Assembly: GCA_900696665.1 (NCBI GenBank) | Contig: CAADGY010000242.1 | Coordinates: 1-45,819, forward strand | DNA from: an uncultured Acidobacteriota bacterium | GTDB lineage: Bacteria > Acidobacteriota > Terriglobia > Bryobacterales > Bryobacteraceae | DNA length: 45,819 nucleotides | Direction of reading: 5' to 3' | Shown here: piece by piece, positions 35,159-43,349 of the stretch | Layout: each line of letters starts with the position of its first letter | How positions within the stretch are numbered: the stretch's first letter is position 1 | Translations under genes and position numbers: made by a program | The notes under the pieces: model-generated | What the model was told of the DNA's origin: nothing | Seen by the model: the letters and a program-made list of their open reading frames with translations, nothing else | The model's database searches: none

Positions 35159-36331
35159 ATGAAACGCATCGCGGTTGTCGGCAGCATTTATCGATACCTC
35201 TCGCACGTTCAGCACATCGCTGACCGGTTCCTGGTAGGCTACCCTTCCGGCGGAGTCTGGCATCGCCCGGACATGAAGGTGGTCTCGCTGTATATTGACC
35301 AGAAGCCGGAAGGAGACCTGTCGGAAAAACGAGCGAGCGAGTTCGGCTTCAAGGTTTATCCCTCGATCGCGGAAGCTTTGCGCTGCGGCGGCAACAGCCT
35401 GGCCGTGGACGCCGTGTTGCTGATTGTCGAGCACGGCAACTATCCGCGCAACGAAAAGGGTCAGGTTCTCTATCCCCGCCACGAGTTTTTTCGGCAGTGC
35501 GTTGAGGTGTTCGAGAAAGACGGACGCGCAGTGCCGGTCTATAACGACAAGCATCTTTCCTGGAACTTCGAAAAGGCCAAGTGGATGGTGGATGCGGCAA
35601 AACGCCTGAAGTTCCCGCTGCTGGCCGGTTCTTCCTTGCCGGTCACGTGGCGTCTGCCGGACATCGAGCTGCCCTACAACTGCGAGATCGAAGACGCGCT
35701 GATGGTGGGCGTCGGCGGGTCTGACCCGATGGACTATCATGCGCTGGAGGCCATGCAGTGCATGATCGAGCGGCGCAAGGGCGGTGCAACCGGTGTGCGC
35801 TCCGTGCAGATGATCGAAGGTGACGCCGTGTGGAAAGCCGGAGAAGAAGGCCGGTGGTCCAAAGATCTGTTGCGCTCGGCTCTATCGCGCAGTGACACAC
35901 TGGAAGGGTACACCGTTGAAGACGGCCGCACGCAGGACCTGGTGGGAAACGGGCAGTTACCGAAGTTGGTAAAGAATCCCTCGGCCTATTTCATCGAACA
36001 TAACGATGGGCTGAAAACGACTCTCCTGATGCTCAACGGAGCGTTGCGTGATTTCAATTTCGCCGCGCAGGTGCGGGGCATCGGCTTACAGTCGTGCCAA
36101 TTCCTGCTGACGCCCGTTCCCAACGTGACCTATTCCGCGTGCCTGGTCAGCAAGATCGAGGAGATGTTCGCGACCGGCCGCGCGCCTTACCCCGCGGAAC
36201 GCACCCTGATTGTCAGCGGCATGCTGGAGAGTTGCCTTACGTCGCGAGTGCAAGGCGGGCAGCACCTCGAGACGCCACATCTCGCCGTACGGTATAAAGC
36301 GCCGAAGCAGAGCCATCACGCTCGAGGCTGA
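35159..36331 (+). CDS. Cytosolic protein of the same unrecognised family, paralogue 2
   Basis: 390 residues, about half identical by eye to the preceding protein over its length, but without the Tat signal. The conserved blocks recur: VEHGNYPRNEKGQ near 88, YNDKHLSWNF near 127, AGSSLPVTWR near 155, GGSDPMDYHALEAMQCMIERR near 184 and LRDFNFAAQV near 293. The opening segment, RIAVVGSIY, suggests a nucleotide-binding strand-turn without a proven GxGxxG. Starts directly after the first gene's stop, with GGAGAAG upstream inside it, so the two are translationally coupled. The pair points to one reaction carried out on both sides of the membrane, or to a split of roles after duplication; neither is shown. 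Confidence 0.75.
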   Translation: MKRIAVVGSIYRYLSHVQHIADRFLVGYPSGGVWHRPDMKVVSLYIDQKPEGDLSEKRASEFGFKVYPSIAEALRCGGNSLAVDAVLLIVEHGNYPRNEKGQVLYPRHEFFRQCVEVFEKDGRAVPVYNDKHLSWNFEKAKWMVDAAKRLKFPLLAGSSLPVTWRLPDIELPYNCEIEDALMVGVGGSDPMDYHALEAMQCMIERRKGGATGVRSVQMIEGDAVWKAGEEGRWSKDLLRSALSRSDTLEGYTVEDGRTQDLVGNGQLPKLVKNPSAYFIEHNDGLKTTLLMLNGALRDFNFAAQVRGIGLQSCQFLLTPVPNVTYSACLVSKIEEMFATGRAPYPAERTLIVSGMLESCLTSRVQGGQHLETPHLAVRYKAPKQSHHARG

Positions 36332-36336
36332 GGAAG

Positions 36337-37098
36337 TCAGTGCGGCTCGGGCAGCAGAATACCGCCGTCTATCCGTAGCACGGAGCCGGTGATATAAGCG
36401 CCCCGGTCCGAAACCAGGTAGCTTACCGCGCCGGCGATTTCCTCCGGCCGGCCAAGCCGTCCGAGCGGAAGCTTCTTCCCCTTTTCGCGGATCTCGTCCT
36501 CGGAGTAGTAGCGGCGTTCCCCTGGTGTGTCAGTCCACCCCGGTTCGATGCTGTTTACGCGGATGCCATGAGTTGCCAGTTCTGCCGCCCACGTGCGCGT
36601 CATCTGGTTGATAGCCGCTTTTGCTCCGTTGTAGGCCGTCGAATTGGGGAACGCGCGTGAAGCATGCACGGAACTGATCATCACGATCGACCCGCCCTCA
36701 CCCTGCGCCACCATGCGGCGAGCACCCAGTTGCGCACAGTGGAATGTGCCCCACAAGCATACAGCCCACACCTGCTCCACATCCGGCACTTCCAGCTCGA
36801 TCAGCGGTTTGCGAACATTGATGCCCGCGTTGTTGACGACGATATCCACGCGGCCAAAGACTTCGTCTACACGCCGGAACAGATTCTCCACCTGCGAGCG
36901 GTCGCCTACATCCGCCTGCACAAAGAGCGCGGACTGCCCCTGCATTTCAAACGCGCCGTCGCGCATATCCCGTCCTTCCGGAGCCCGGATATCGCACAGC
37001 ACGACCCGTGCCCCATCTGAGGCCAACTGAGCGGCAGTTGCCCATCCGATTCCCCGCGCCGCTCCAGTAACTATTGCCACTTTTCCTGCCAGGCTCAC
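36337..37098 (-). CDS. Short-chain dehydrogenase/reductase
   Basis: About 253 residues. SDR motifs: TGAARGIG near 11, NNAG near 87, catalytic Ser near 140 (ISSVHASRAF) and YNGAKAA with catalytic Tyr-xxx-Lys near 153. The C-terminus RIDGGILLPEPH is typical of glucose/3-oxoacyl-type SDRs. It uses NAD(P)H or NAD(P)+ on an unknown alcohol or ketone. I chose the GTG at 37098, which has GAGGAACGC just upstream; an ATG at 37113 and a TTG at 37116 are open in frame but have no better ribosome site. Convergent with the orphan pair (5 bp between stops), and downstream of a 60-aa gene on the same strand. Confidence 0.88.
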   Translation of the reverse strand: MSLAGKVAIVTGAARGIGWATAAQLASDGARVVLCDIRAPEGRDMRDGAFEMQGQSALFVQADVGDRSQVENLFRRVDEVFGRVDIVVNNAGINVRKPLIELEVPDVEQVWAVCLWGTFHCAQLGARRMVAQGEGGSIVMISSVHASRAFPNSTAYNGAKAAINQMTRTWAAELATHGIRVNSIEPGWTDTPGERRYYSEDEIREKGKKLPLGRLGRPEEIAGAVSYLVSDRGAYITGSVLRIDGGILLPEPH

Positions 37099-37165
37099 AC
37101 GCGTTCCTCGCATCAAGATTACCAGGAGCCGGCAAGAGAGGTGTCATTCAAAAGAACAACGTCAT

Positions 37166-37348
37166 TCAGTAAGACCTGTTGATAGCTCGTGCAAGATTGA
37201 TCAGATCTGACGTTTCAACCGGAAGAGGCTTTTGCTGCTCCATGTGATCTTTCAGGTAAACAAGCCATTCCTCTGCTGTTTTGCCGGGGCTCTCCCGCTC
37301 CATCAGCTTGCTGAGGCTGTCTAAAATGTCGTCATTGTTGTCTGCCAT
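37166..37348 (-). CDS. Small acidic helical protein of unknown function
   Basis: 60 residues, acidic, all helical by composition (DDILDSLSKLMERE, EEWLVYLKDHMEQ, DLINLARAINRS). AGAGGCGG lies 6-10 bases before the ATG, a good ribosome site, which supports it as a real gene. No family is recognised. The SDR gene begins 68 bp downstream on the same strand, so the two may be cotranscribed. Confidence 0.55.
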   Translation of the reverse strand: MADNNDDILDSLSKLMERESPGKTAEEWLVYLKDHMEQQKPLPVETSDLINLARAINRSY

Positions 37349-37491
37349 AGAGTCCGCCTCTAGATTCCAAGTAAGCTGGGTGGCCCTTGGCTCTCATCGG
37401 ATGCAGCGTCGAATTTGTCCCTAAATGGAACGTGTTTTCCGCGTGTAAACTCACATGCTGGGAAATGATAAGCTTCGTTGGGGAACTCACC

Positions 37492-40164
37492 ATGTCCGAC
37501 AATTCTGGGTTGACCAAACGGGAGTTCTTGCAGACAGCGGGAACTCTTCCTGCCTTGAAATTGATGCTCGGATCTGCCGTGGCCGCTGCACCTGAAACGG
37601 GGGCGCCCAAGTTCACACCTGTGCCTCTTGCGAACTATTTCAACGCTGCCCCGCGCGATCTGGGTCCAAAGCCGGAGGCGAGGGGCCTTAGCGCCGGAGG
37701 TCGCCAGGATGGGCTATTACGAATGCCGGCGGGCTCGCAAACGTTTCGTGGAATTCCATTTCTGCTCGGTCCGGAAGGATCCGGGAACAAATCCTGGGTA
37801 GTGCTCAGCCAGTCGCAAAAATCATGGGCGGCGGCGGAAGTCGAGATCGCGGCAGCCGGAAAGGCCGGCTATTTGTGCCTCGCCGGATTTTGCGATTGGG
37901 ACCCTCTCGAATCGCCCGCACCCGGGGATTTGGCGGTTGAACGGGTTGGCCAACAACTCGCCGAGTTGGTGTTTCTGTTCGAAGATGGTACACGCCATGC
38001 GGCGCCGATCCGGCGGCGCTTCGAAACGAACTCGCCCAGTTACCGATGGGGACATCTGAGCTTCGCTTCCGTTCCGCATCGGCAGAACCTGCCGAGAAGT
38101 CTTTCGGACCCTCTTCGAGACGCACGGAATTGGGGCGATCTCCAGATGGGCCTATGGGACGGAGCTTATGGGGGAAATCCAGCGGTCGATAATCCCGCCA
38201 CCTTGTGGCTTGCGGCCATCGGGAATCCTTCTCCGGATCGGGCAATAAAAGGGGTGCGGTTTGAAGCCCGCTCGGACGACCTGTTGATGCTCTGCGGCCT
38301 GACGCTTTTTCATGGCCGGCAAAATCCGTTGCGGTACCAGCGCCTGGCTCTCTACCGCATCACGCCACCGGTCAAAAGCGCGGCTCCTGGAGGGAATCGC
38401 CGGTGGAGTGTTTCAGTTGATCTTGGCGTAGTCGCCCGCACGTGGCAGGCTGGGGAATTCGATGCGGCGTCCTGGCTCGACTCTCCCACGAAGGGACTCC
38501 CCGAGCGCACCGGACCGCTTGCGGCGGACGCGCCTCTCTACGCCGAAGTCTCGGCGAGCCCGGACGCCACGCTTACGCTTACCAATACCGAAACTGGTGA
38601 GAAGTACGACCTTCCGCTGGCCGGAGCAGAGACGCCTTCGAGCAGCGTGAGCGTGCGTGTACTCGAGCGCGAGAAAACATGGCTGCAAGGTACCATCCTC
38701 GATTCCGGAACGAAGCGGCCGACACCCGTCCGCCTGGCGTTCCGCTCGAAGGAGGGGCGCTACATTCCTCCTTACGGACATCGCACCGAAATCAACGGCG
38801 GCTGGTTTCAGGATTATGGCGCCGACCTCCGATGGAATGACAGTTCCTTTGCATACGTCGACGGAACTTTCCAGGTGGAGTTGCCGGTCGGGGAGGTTTA
38901 TATCGAGCTCTCCAAGGGCTTCGAGTACGAACCGGTTCGAAGGAAGCTGGACATCGCGGCCGGACAGCGCGAACTTACACTCGAGATCGGGCGCTTCGCC
39001 GATCTGCGATCGAAGAACTGGGTGAGCGCGGATACGCACGTTCACTTTCTGTCGCCGAGCACGGCCGTTCTCGAAGCGCAGGCCGAAGGGCTCAACCTCA
39101 TCAACCTGTTGGCGGCGCAATGGGGCGATCTATTCACCAATGTCGGCGACCTCTCGTACGGTCCGTTAACGTCGAAAGACGGCGACGCGATGGTTCATAT
39201 CGGCACAGAGAACCGGCAGCACATTCTGGGACACCTGGGACTACTGGGCGGACACGGGCAGCCCGTGTTTCCTATGTCCGCCTCCGGTCCTCACGAAAGC
39301 TATTTTGGCGATCCGTTGTGGACCACGCTATCGGATTGGGCCGATGCGTGCCGGAAGCGCGAGGGCCTGGTGGTTGCGGTTCATTTTCCTTATCCGACGG
39401 CCGAGCTCGCCGCGGCGATTGAGGGTAAACGAATCGACGCCGTCGAACTGCGGCCTACGGGGATGACCGAGCACTTTAACAACCTGTATTTCCAGGAATG
39501 GTACCGCTATTTGAACTGTGGATACCGCCTGCCCATCGCAGGCGGTACGGACAAGATGAGCGCATCTGTTCCAGCCGGAGCCTATCGAACCTACGCTCAT
39601 CTGGGCCAGGACGAGTTTACGTTTGCCAGTTGGGCGAAGGCCGTCCGCCAGGGCAAGACGTTTCTCTCCTCGGGCCCTCTTTTGCACTTCAGCGCGGACG
39701 GACAGGCGCCCGGTGCGGAGATCAGGACTTCCGGTCCAGCGTCCATTGAGGTGATCGCATCGGCGGATTCGAGCACTCCCATTCACCGGATGGATATTGT
39801 CTGGAACGGGGCAGTAGTCGCCTCGCGCGAAAACGAAGCGGGGGCGCGCACCCTTACGCTCAAAGAAACCATTCGCACCGGCGGCGCAGGCTGGCTGGCG
39901 GCGCGCTGTGCCTCAAAGACTGTTGCCGGTGGGATTCGGGTTGCCGCCCATACGTCGCCGGTTTATGTTGTTGCCCCCGGACAGGAACTGTTTTCCCGCG
40001 ACATGGCAGCGTACATGTTGACACTCATTGAAGGCGCGGAACTGTGGGCCTCCACTCTTGCCACGCGTCCGGACGCGGAGCGTTTCGAGAAAGTGCTGGG
40101 CGTGTTCCGGGATGCACGGGCGTCGCTTCACCAGCGGCTGCATAAACACGGCATTGCGCACTAA
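37492..40164 (+). CDS. Large exported CehA/McbA-like metallohydrolase (PHP-type)
   Basis: 890 residues from the ATG at 37492, which has GTTGGGGA upstream and starts a Tat-like signal (TKREFLQTAGTLPALKLMLG, with one Arg). Residues 45-490 are a beta-rich, carbohydrate-binding-like region without a recognised family. The catalytic part resembles the CehA-like protein at 25479-27101: DTHVH at 514-518, VAVHFPYP with His631 and GGTDKMSAS with Asp687 as candidate metal ligands, and a matching C-terminal Ig-like segment (VIASADSS...VVASREN). Substrate unknown. An in-frame ATG at 37387 gives no sensible signal peptide. Convergent with the broken lipoprotein gene. Confidence 0.68.
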   Translation: MSDNSGLTKREFLQTAGTLPALKLMLGSAVAAAPETGAPKFTPVPLANYFNAAPRDLGPKPEARGLSAGGRQDGLLRMPAGSQTFRGIPFLLGPEGSGNKSWVVLSQSQKSWAAAEVEIAAAGKAGYLCLAGFCDWDPLESPAPGDLAVERVGQQLAELVFLFEDGTRHAAPIRRRFETNSPSYRWGHLSFASVPHRQNLPRSLSDPLRDARNWGDLQMGLWDGAYGGNPAVDNPATLWLAAIGNPSPDRAIKGVRFEARSDDLLMLCGLTLFHGRQNPLRYQRLALYRITPPVKSAAPGGNRRWSVSVDLGVVARTWQAGEFDAASWLDSPTKGLPERTGPLAADAPLYAEVSASPDATLTLTNTETGEKYDLPLAGAETPSSSVSVRVLEREKTWLQGTILDSGTKRPTPVRLAFRSKEGRYIPPYGHRTEINGGWFQDYGADLRWNDSSFAYVDGTFQVELPVGEVYIELSKGFEYEPVRRKLDIAAGQRELTLEIGRFADLRSKNWVSADTHVHFLSPSTAVLEAQAEGLNLINLLAAQWGDLFTNVGDLSYGPLTSKDGDAMVHIGTENRQHILGHLGLLGGHGQPVFPMSASGPHESYFGDPLWTTLSDWADACRKREGLVVAVHFPYPTAELAAAIEGKRIDAVELRPTGMTEHFNNLYFQEWYRYLNCGYRLPIAGGTDKMSASVPAGAYRTYAHLGQDEFTFASWAKAVRQGKTFLSSGPLLHFSADGQAPGAEIRTSGPASIEVIASADSSTPIHRMDIVWNGAVVASRENEAGARTLTLKETIRTGGAGWLAARCASKTVAGGIRVAAHTSPVYVVAPGQELFSRDMAAYMLTLIEGAELWASTLATRPDAERFEKVLGVFRDARASLHQRLHKHGIAH

Positions 40165-40174
40165 TTGCGTCCCG

Positions 40175-40823
40175 TTATTGGCGAAGCGAGAAATCAGGCG
40201 GAATGCCGAACCACTCCGGGTCCGGATCCAGATCTATCTGAATTCCAGTCAATTCCACTACGATATGGAGAGTCTCCCCGTTGATTCGTGTCAGCCTGCT
40301 GTCTGAGTGAACCGTCAAGAACCCCAACTCGTACGATGTGCACGTGGTGCCGGCGTCTTCCAGGGAACCGTCTTTGTCCCCCGCCTTCAATGGACCCCAA
40401 ACGCAAGGAACCCCATGCATGGACCTGGTGCGCGCCGCGATATCGGTCTTTTGATCCGCCGTAAGAAGCGGCAAGTCCGGCCGGTGCTAGAAGTTGTTTC
40501 TCGTAACGAGGTGTGCCGTGCGGGCATCGAGGTCCAACCGGTAGACATTACCCGATACCTTCGTCAAACAGCGTAGCGAACCGCACCGGCTTCGCATCGA
40601 GAGAATCCGACGTTTGATAGACCCGGCCCTGGCGGTCTCTCGCCTGTAGTGACGTCCGAACGGCGCGGAGTATCTCCGTCCCGTCGGGTTGAACGTTGTA
40701 GACGGATCTCTTTAGCGAGGCCACGTATGGCCTGTGCCGGGACGGCGACTGTGGCGGCGCGACTCCAACGCAGGCAGCCATCATCGACACCATCAAGAGA
40801 GAAGACAGGCACTTGTTCACCAC
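40175..40823 (-). pseudogene. Broken gene for a small exported protein
   Basis: A lipoprotein-like start (residues ending MAACVG, a lipobox-like site) leads a frame from 40823 to a stop at 40548. Near the TAA at about 40550 one extra G in a GGG run (reading ...IGN instead of ...IG-stop) would join it to a second frame that reads VYRLDLDARTAHLV, meets a TAG at 40487-40489, and continues to 40175 through LTRINGETL and a final DPDPEWFGIPPDF. The pieces match the start, middle (DPVxGxxYxLDPxxxTA) and end (SDPRxGExxYRLTNIxxxxPDPxxFxxPxDY) of a hypothetical family I associate with acidobacteria. So there are one frameshift and one nonsense change. Confidence 0.6.
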
Positions 40824-41033
40824 TCTCGCCCCTCTAATCTAACGCATAGCAGTAGCACCCCTCACCGGTGGCACCGGACAAGAGCCAGACGAGTGGAAAC
40901 AACTTCAGGAGAAGCGACCGATTGAATCCGCGCATCCTTGTGTAGTTTCGAAACATCACGTCAAGTCACTTCCGAAAGCAGTATGGTCGTGGTCAGGCAA
41001 AGTCAAGGGGCCGGAATTAGAGTACTCCAGCTA
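40824..41033. other. Divergent upstream region of the GMC operon
   Basis: About 210 bp without a recognisable gene between the start of the broken lipoprotein gene and the promoter of the rightward operon. Confidence 0.45.
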
Positions 41034-41060
41034 TTGACATCGCCCTCCGGGAGCGATAAT
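41034..41060 (+). promoter_or_regulatory. Putative promoter of the GMC operon
   Basis: TTGACA (41034-41039) and GATAAT (41055-41060), 15 bp apart, a somewhat short spacing. The spacer holds the dyad CTCC-G-GGAG, which could be an operator; a regulator is not seen. The first start codon follows 31 bases after the -10. Confidence 0.5.
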
Positions 41061-41091
41061 TTCAGAATCCTGGGAGAGGGCTGCTGCCCGT

Positions 41092-41670
41092 ATGGTTCAA
41101 ATCGATGTCCCTATCGCGCTTGGTGTCGGAAGTCTCTTTGCCGACGCGGCGCATCGCCAACTCAGCACCGGGAGACCGGAGTATTACTACCGGACATTCG
41201 CCGCAAACAACATATTCCAGACGTTCTTTTTCAGTTGGATTCCACTCTACTTCCTGCTGAATTATTTCGGATGGGAAACAACGCACATGTGGTGGCATGC
41301 CAATTCGGTGGACGCTTACCCGTTTTATGTACCCGTTTTTCTGATTGTCTTTTTCGCGGCGGCAAATGCGGGGTTTCTAATTGGCTACCGCTTAGTTCAC
41401 GCGGGCAGGCTATGGACGAACAGGGCCATTTACCTCGGCATCCTCGCTTTCTCCGGGATCTGGATTTTTGCTCAGCTCCCGCGCAGCGCCAGGCTCGGCA
41501 CCTACAGCGAATGGCTGGCGGGCGCGGCGCCCTGGTTTTATGAGGACCGGACCTTCCTGTTCATGCTGGTCCTTACGTTGGCCGTGTGGGGCATCGCACT
41601 CGTTCTTTTTGTACGCAAGTTGATGGCGGAAGGGCGGCACCTGGACAAGTCTTTCGCCGCGGGCGCCTGA
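41092..41670 (+). CDS. Small membrane protein of the GMC operon, four helices
   Basis: 192 residues with about four membrane helices (residues 42-62, 80-105, 118-138, 155-178). After a first segment with FADAAHRQLSTGRPEYY, WETTHMWWHANS lies between helices 1 and 2. No family is recognised. One base separates its stop from the next gene's ATG at 41672, so the two are translationally coupled. It begins the operon of 192-aa, 419-aa, 146-aa and GMC genes, and is probably part of the same membrane system; the role is unknown. The ATG lies in GGGAGAGGG-rich sequence, with no well-spaced site. Confidence 0.65.
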   Translation: MVQIDVPIALGVGSLFADAAHRQLSTGRPEYYYRTFAANNIFQTFFFSWIPLYFLLNYFGWETTHMWWHANSVDAYPFYVPVFLIVFFAAANAGFLIGYRLVHAGRLWTNRAIYLGILAFSGIWIFAQLPRSARLGTYSEWLAGAAPWFYEDRTFLFMLVLTLAVWGIALVLFVRKLMAEGRHLDKSFAAGA

Positions 41671-41671
41671 T

Positions 41672-42931
41672 ATGCCGGTGTGGATTCCGATTGCCGCCTG
41701 CGTTTTACTGTTGGGATACCTGCTGCTGCGATTCAACCGATTCTGGATCTACAGCACCTTCGACAGGGCCACGCGCCGCCCTACGGATCGCATTCCTGAC
41801 GAGTACGACCGGCCGCGCTACCTGAAGCTGAACTCGAAGGGGGAAGTCGACACGGCGGTACGGTGGCCGGGATGGGACGGCTGGTACTTCTTTATCCTGC
41901 CCCGGGATACCACGCTGCCGGTGAAGATGATCCGCTCCAGCTTGATGACGGGTCTTTATGGGCTCGAAGGAATCGACAACTACGAGCGCCTGCTATTCCG
42001 CCTCTCCACCTTCGACGCGGTGGAATACCTGTCCCTGACGCCTACGGCGATCACCACTCCTGCCGGCGTCGAACAACGGAACAACCTCTCACAACATTAT
42101 TTTCCGCGCCGCTGGCATCTCTGGATGCAGCCCCAAAAAGTCGACATCGCGATTACGGGGCAGCAGATCGGTAAGGATGAGGAATTCGATGAATACGGCC
42201 GTATTCGGGGAGCTTGGCCGGAATACCACGTAAAATTTCAAAACCCGGAAGCTGGTATCTCCTGTTCCGCTACCTTCCGTGGGGAGAATGTCGTCTGGTG
42301 GGCCGATGTGAGCGGCGTCTTTACTTATTTTGCGATCTTCGGGCAGTTCGAGGGGCAGATCAAATACGCGCTGGGCACGAAAAAAGCAGACCCCCACAAG
42401 ATAGAGGGGGCGGAGGAGGTGTATCCGGTTTCCGGCGCCGGTTGCCTGGAACATGGATTCGCCCGCAAATTGTTTGCGGCCGACCGCTTGTTTCTACCTG
42501 TCCGCCTGCTCAACCGCGTGGCGCCGTCGTACCGGCCCATTCGCTATCACTACGAGTTGTTTATTGGAGATGGTGAACATCGGGGCGGCTTCATGCATGC
42601 CAGCGCGTTCGGCATTAACGTGCGCGATCGTGGAGGCCTCTTTTGGGAAGGCCGATATATACCGATTCACAGCATCCGGATCCGGTACAGCAGCGATCCG
42701 CAACCCGACCTGGTCGCGGCGCATTGTCCTAACGGAGCACCGGTGGTCTTTTATCGCAGGTGGTTTATCCGTGCGGAAACCGCCGAAGGCCCGCTCGAAT
42801 ACGCTGGAACGCGAGAGTGTCCGCCCGCGGCGATCGCCACGAATATGACCTTTTACAACTTTTCCTACGAAGGTTCCTTCAAAGCACAATCTATCCGGGG
42901 ACGGGGATATGGCGAGTACGTCCATACATAG
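41672..42931 (+). CDS. Membrane-anchored protein of unknown function in the GMC operon
   Basis: 419 residues. One N-terminal membrane helix (residues 3-22, WIPIAACVLLLGYLLL) anchors a large, aromatic-rich soluble domain. The pattern of short strands with WPGWDGWYFFILP near 66, YFPRRWHLWMQPQK near 145, WPEYHVKFQ near 182 and YHYELFIGDG near 290 recalls beta-barrel lipocalin-like domains (AttH or CrtC families), which bind or modify hydrophobic compounds; this is a weak comparison by eye. The next gene starts 23 bases before its stop, and the previous one ends 1 base before its start. Confidence 0.6.
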   Translation: MPVWIPIAACVLLLGYLLLRFNRFWIYSTFDRATRRPTDRIPDEYDRPRYLKLNSKGEVDTAVRWPGWDGWYFFILPRDTTLPVKMIRSSLMTGLYGLEGIDNYERLLFRLSTFDAVEYLSLTPTAITTPAGVEQRNNLSQHYFPRRWHLWMQPQKVDIAITGQQIGKDEEFDEYGRIRGAWPEYHVKFQNPEAGISCSATFRGENVVWWADVSGVFTYFAIFGQFEGQIKYALGTKKADPHKIEGAEEVYPVSGAGCLEHGFARKLFAADRLFLPVRLLNRVAPSYRPIRYHYELFIGDGEHRGGFMHASAFGINVRDRGGLFWEGRYIPIHSIRIRYSSDPQPDLVAAHCPNGAPVVFYRRWFIRAETAEGPLEYAGTRECPPAAIATNMTFYNFSYEGSFKAQSIRGRGYGEYVHT

Positions 42932-43349
42932 AGTTGCTTTTTTCGGGAGCGACACATTCTACCGCCGCGTGTTCCGCGCCGGTGCGATCTGGAACCTGGC
43001 GGGTGGCGCTTTCATCACCGCTGCAACCCGTTGGATCTTCGCTACGGCGGGGATTCCCCCACCTTCTCCGCCTATGTATTACCAGTCCTGGATTGCGCTG
43101 TTCATCGTGTTCGGATTCGGCTACTATCTTGTGGCGCGGGATCTGGACCGTAATCGCGACATCGCCTTGCTGGGCGGCATCGGCAAACTGGCGTTCGCCG
43201 CCATATTTCTGTATCACTACGTCGCGTCACCGGGACAGGCGCCCGCTTTCTTTTGGATTCCTCTGATCGGAGACGTAGTGTTCGCCGTGCTGTTTCTGAA
43301 GTTTTACGCACAGCGAGCGCGGACGGAGAAGGCGATGGCGGCGCGATGA
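42909..43349 (+). CDS. Small four-helix membrane protein of the GMC operon
   Basis: 146 residues with about four membrane helices (25-45, 55-78, 85-105, 112-135). FYRRVFRAGAIWNLAGGAF opens the first helix. No family is recognised. Its ATG lies 23 bases inside the previous gene and its stop overlaps the next gene's ATG by four bases (ATGA), so it is coupled to both. The overlap with two confident genes in the same direction supports it as a real coding region. It may help anchor or support the GMC oxidoreductase (inference). Confidence 0.65.
   Translation: MASTSIHRVAFFGSDTFYRRVFRAGAIWNLAGGAFITAATRWIFATAGIPPPSPPMYYQSWIALFIVFGFGYYLVARDLDRNRDIALLGGIGKLAFAAIFLYHYVASPGQAPAFFWIPLIGDVVFAVLFLKFYAQRARTEKAMAAR

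Noticed and set aside
37387..37491. Longer start for the large CehA/McbA-like gene
   Set aside because: The additional residues give no signal peptide; the ATG at 37492 has a ribosome site and a Tat-like signal.
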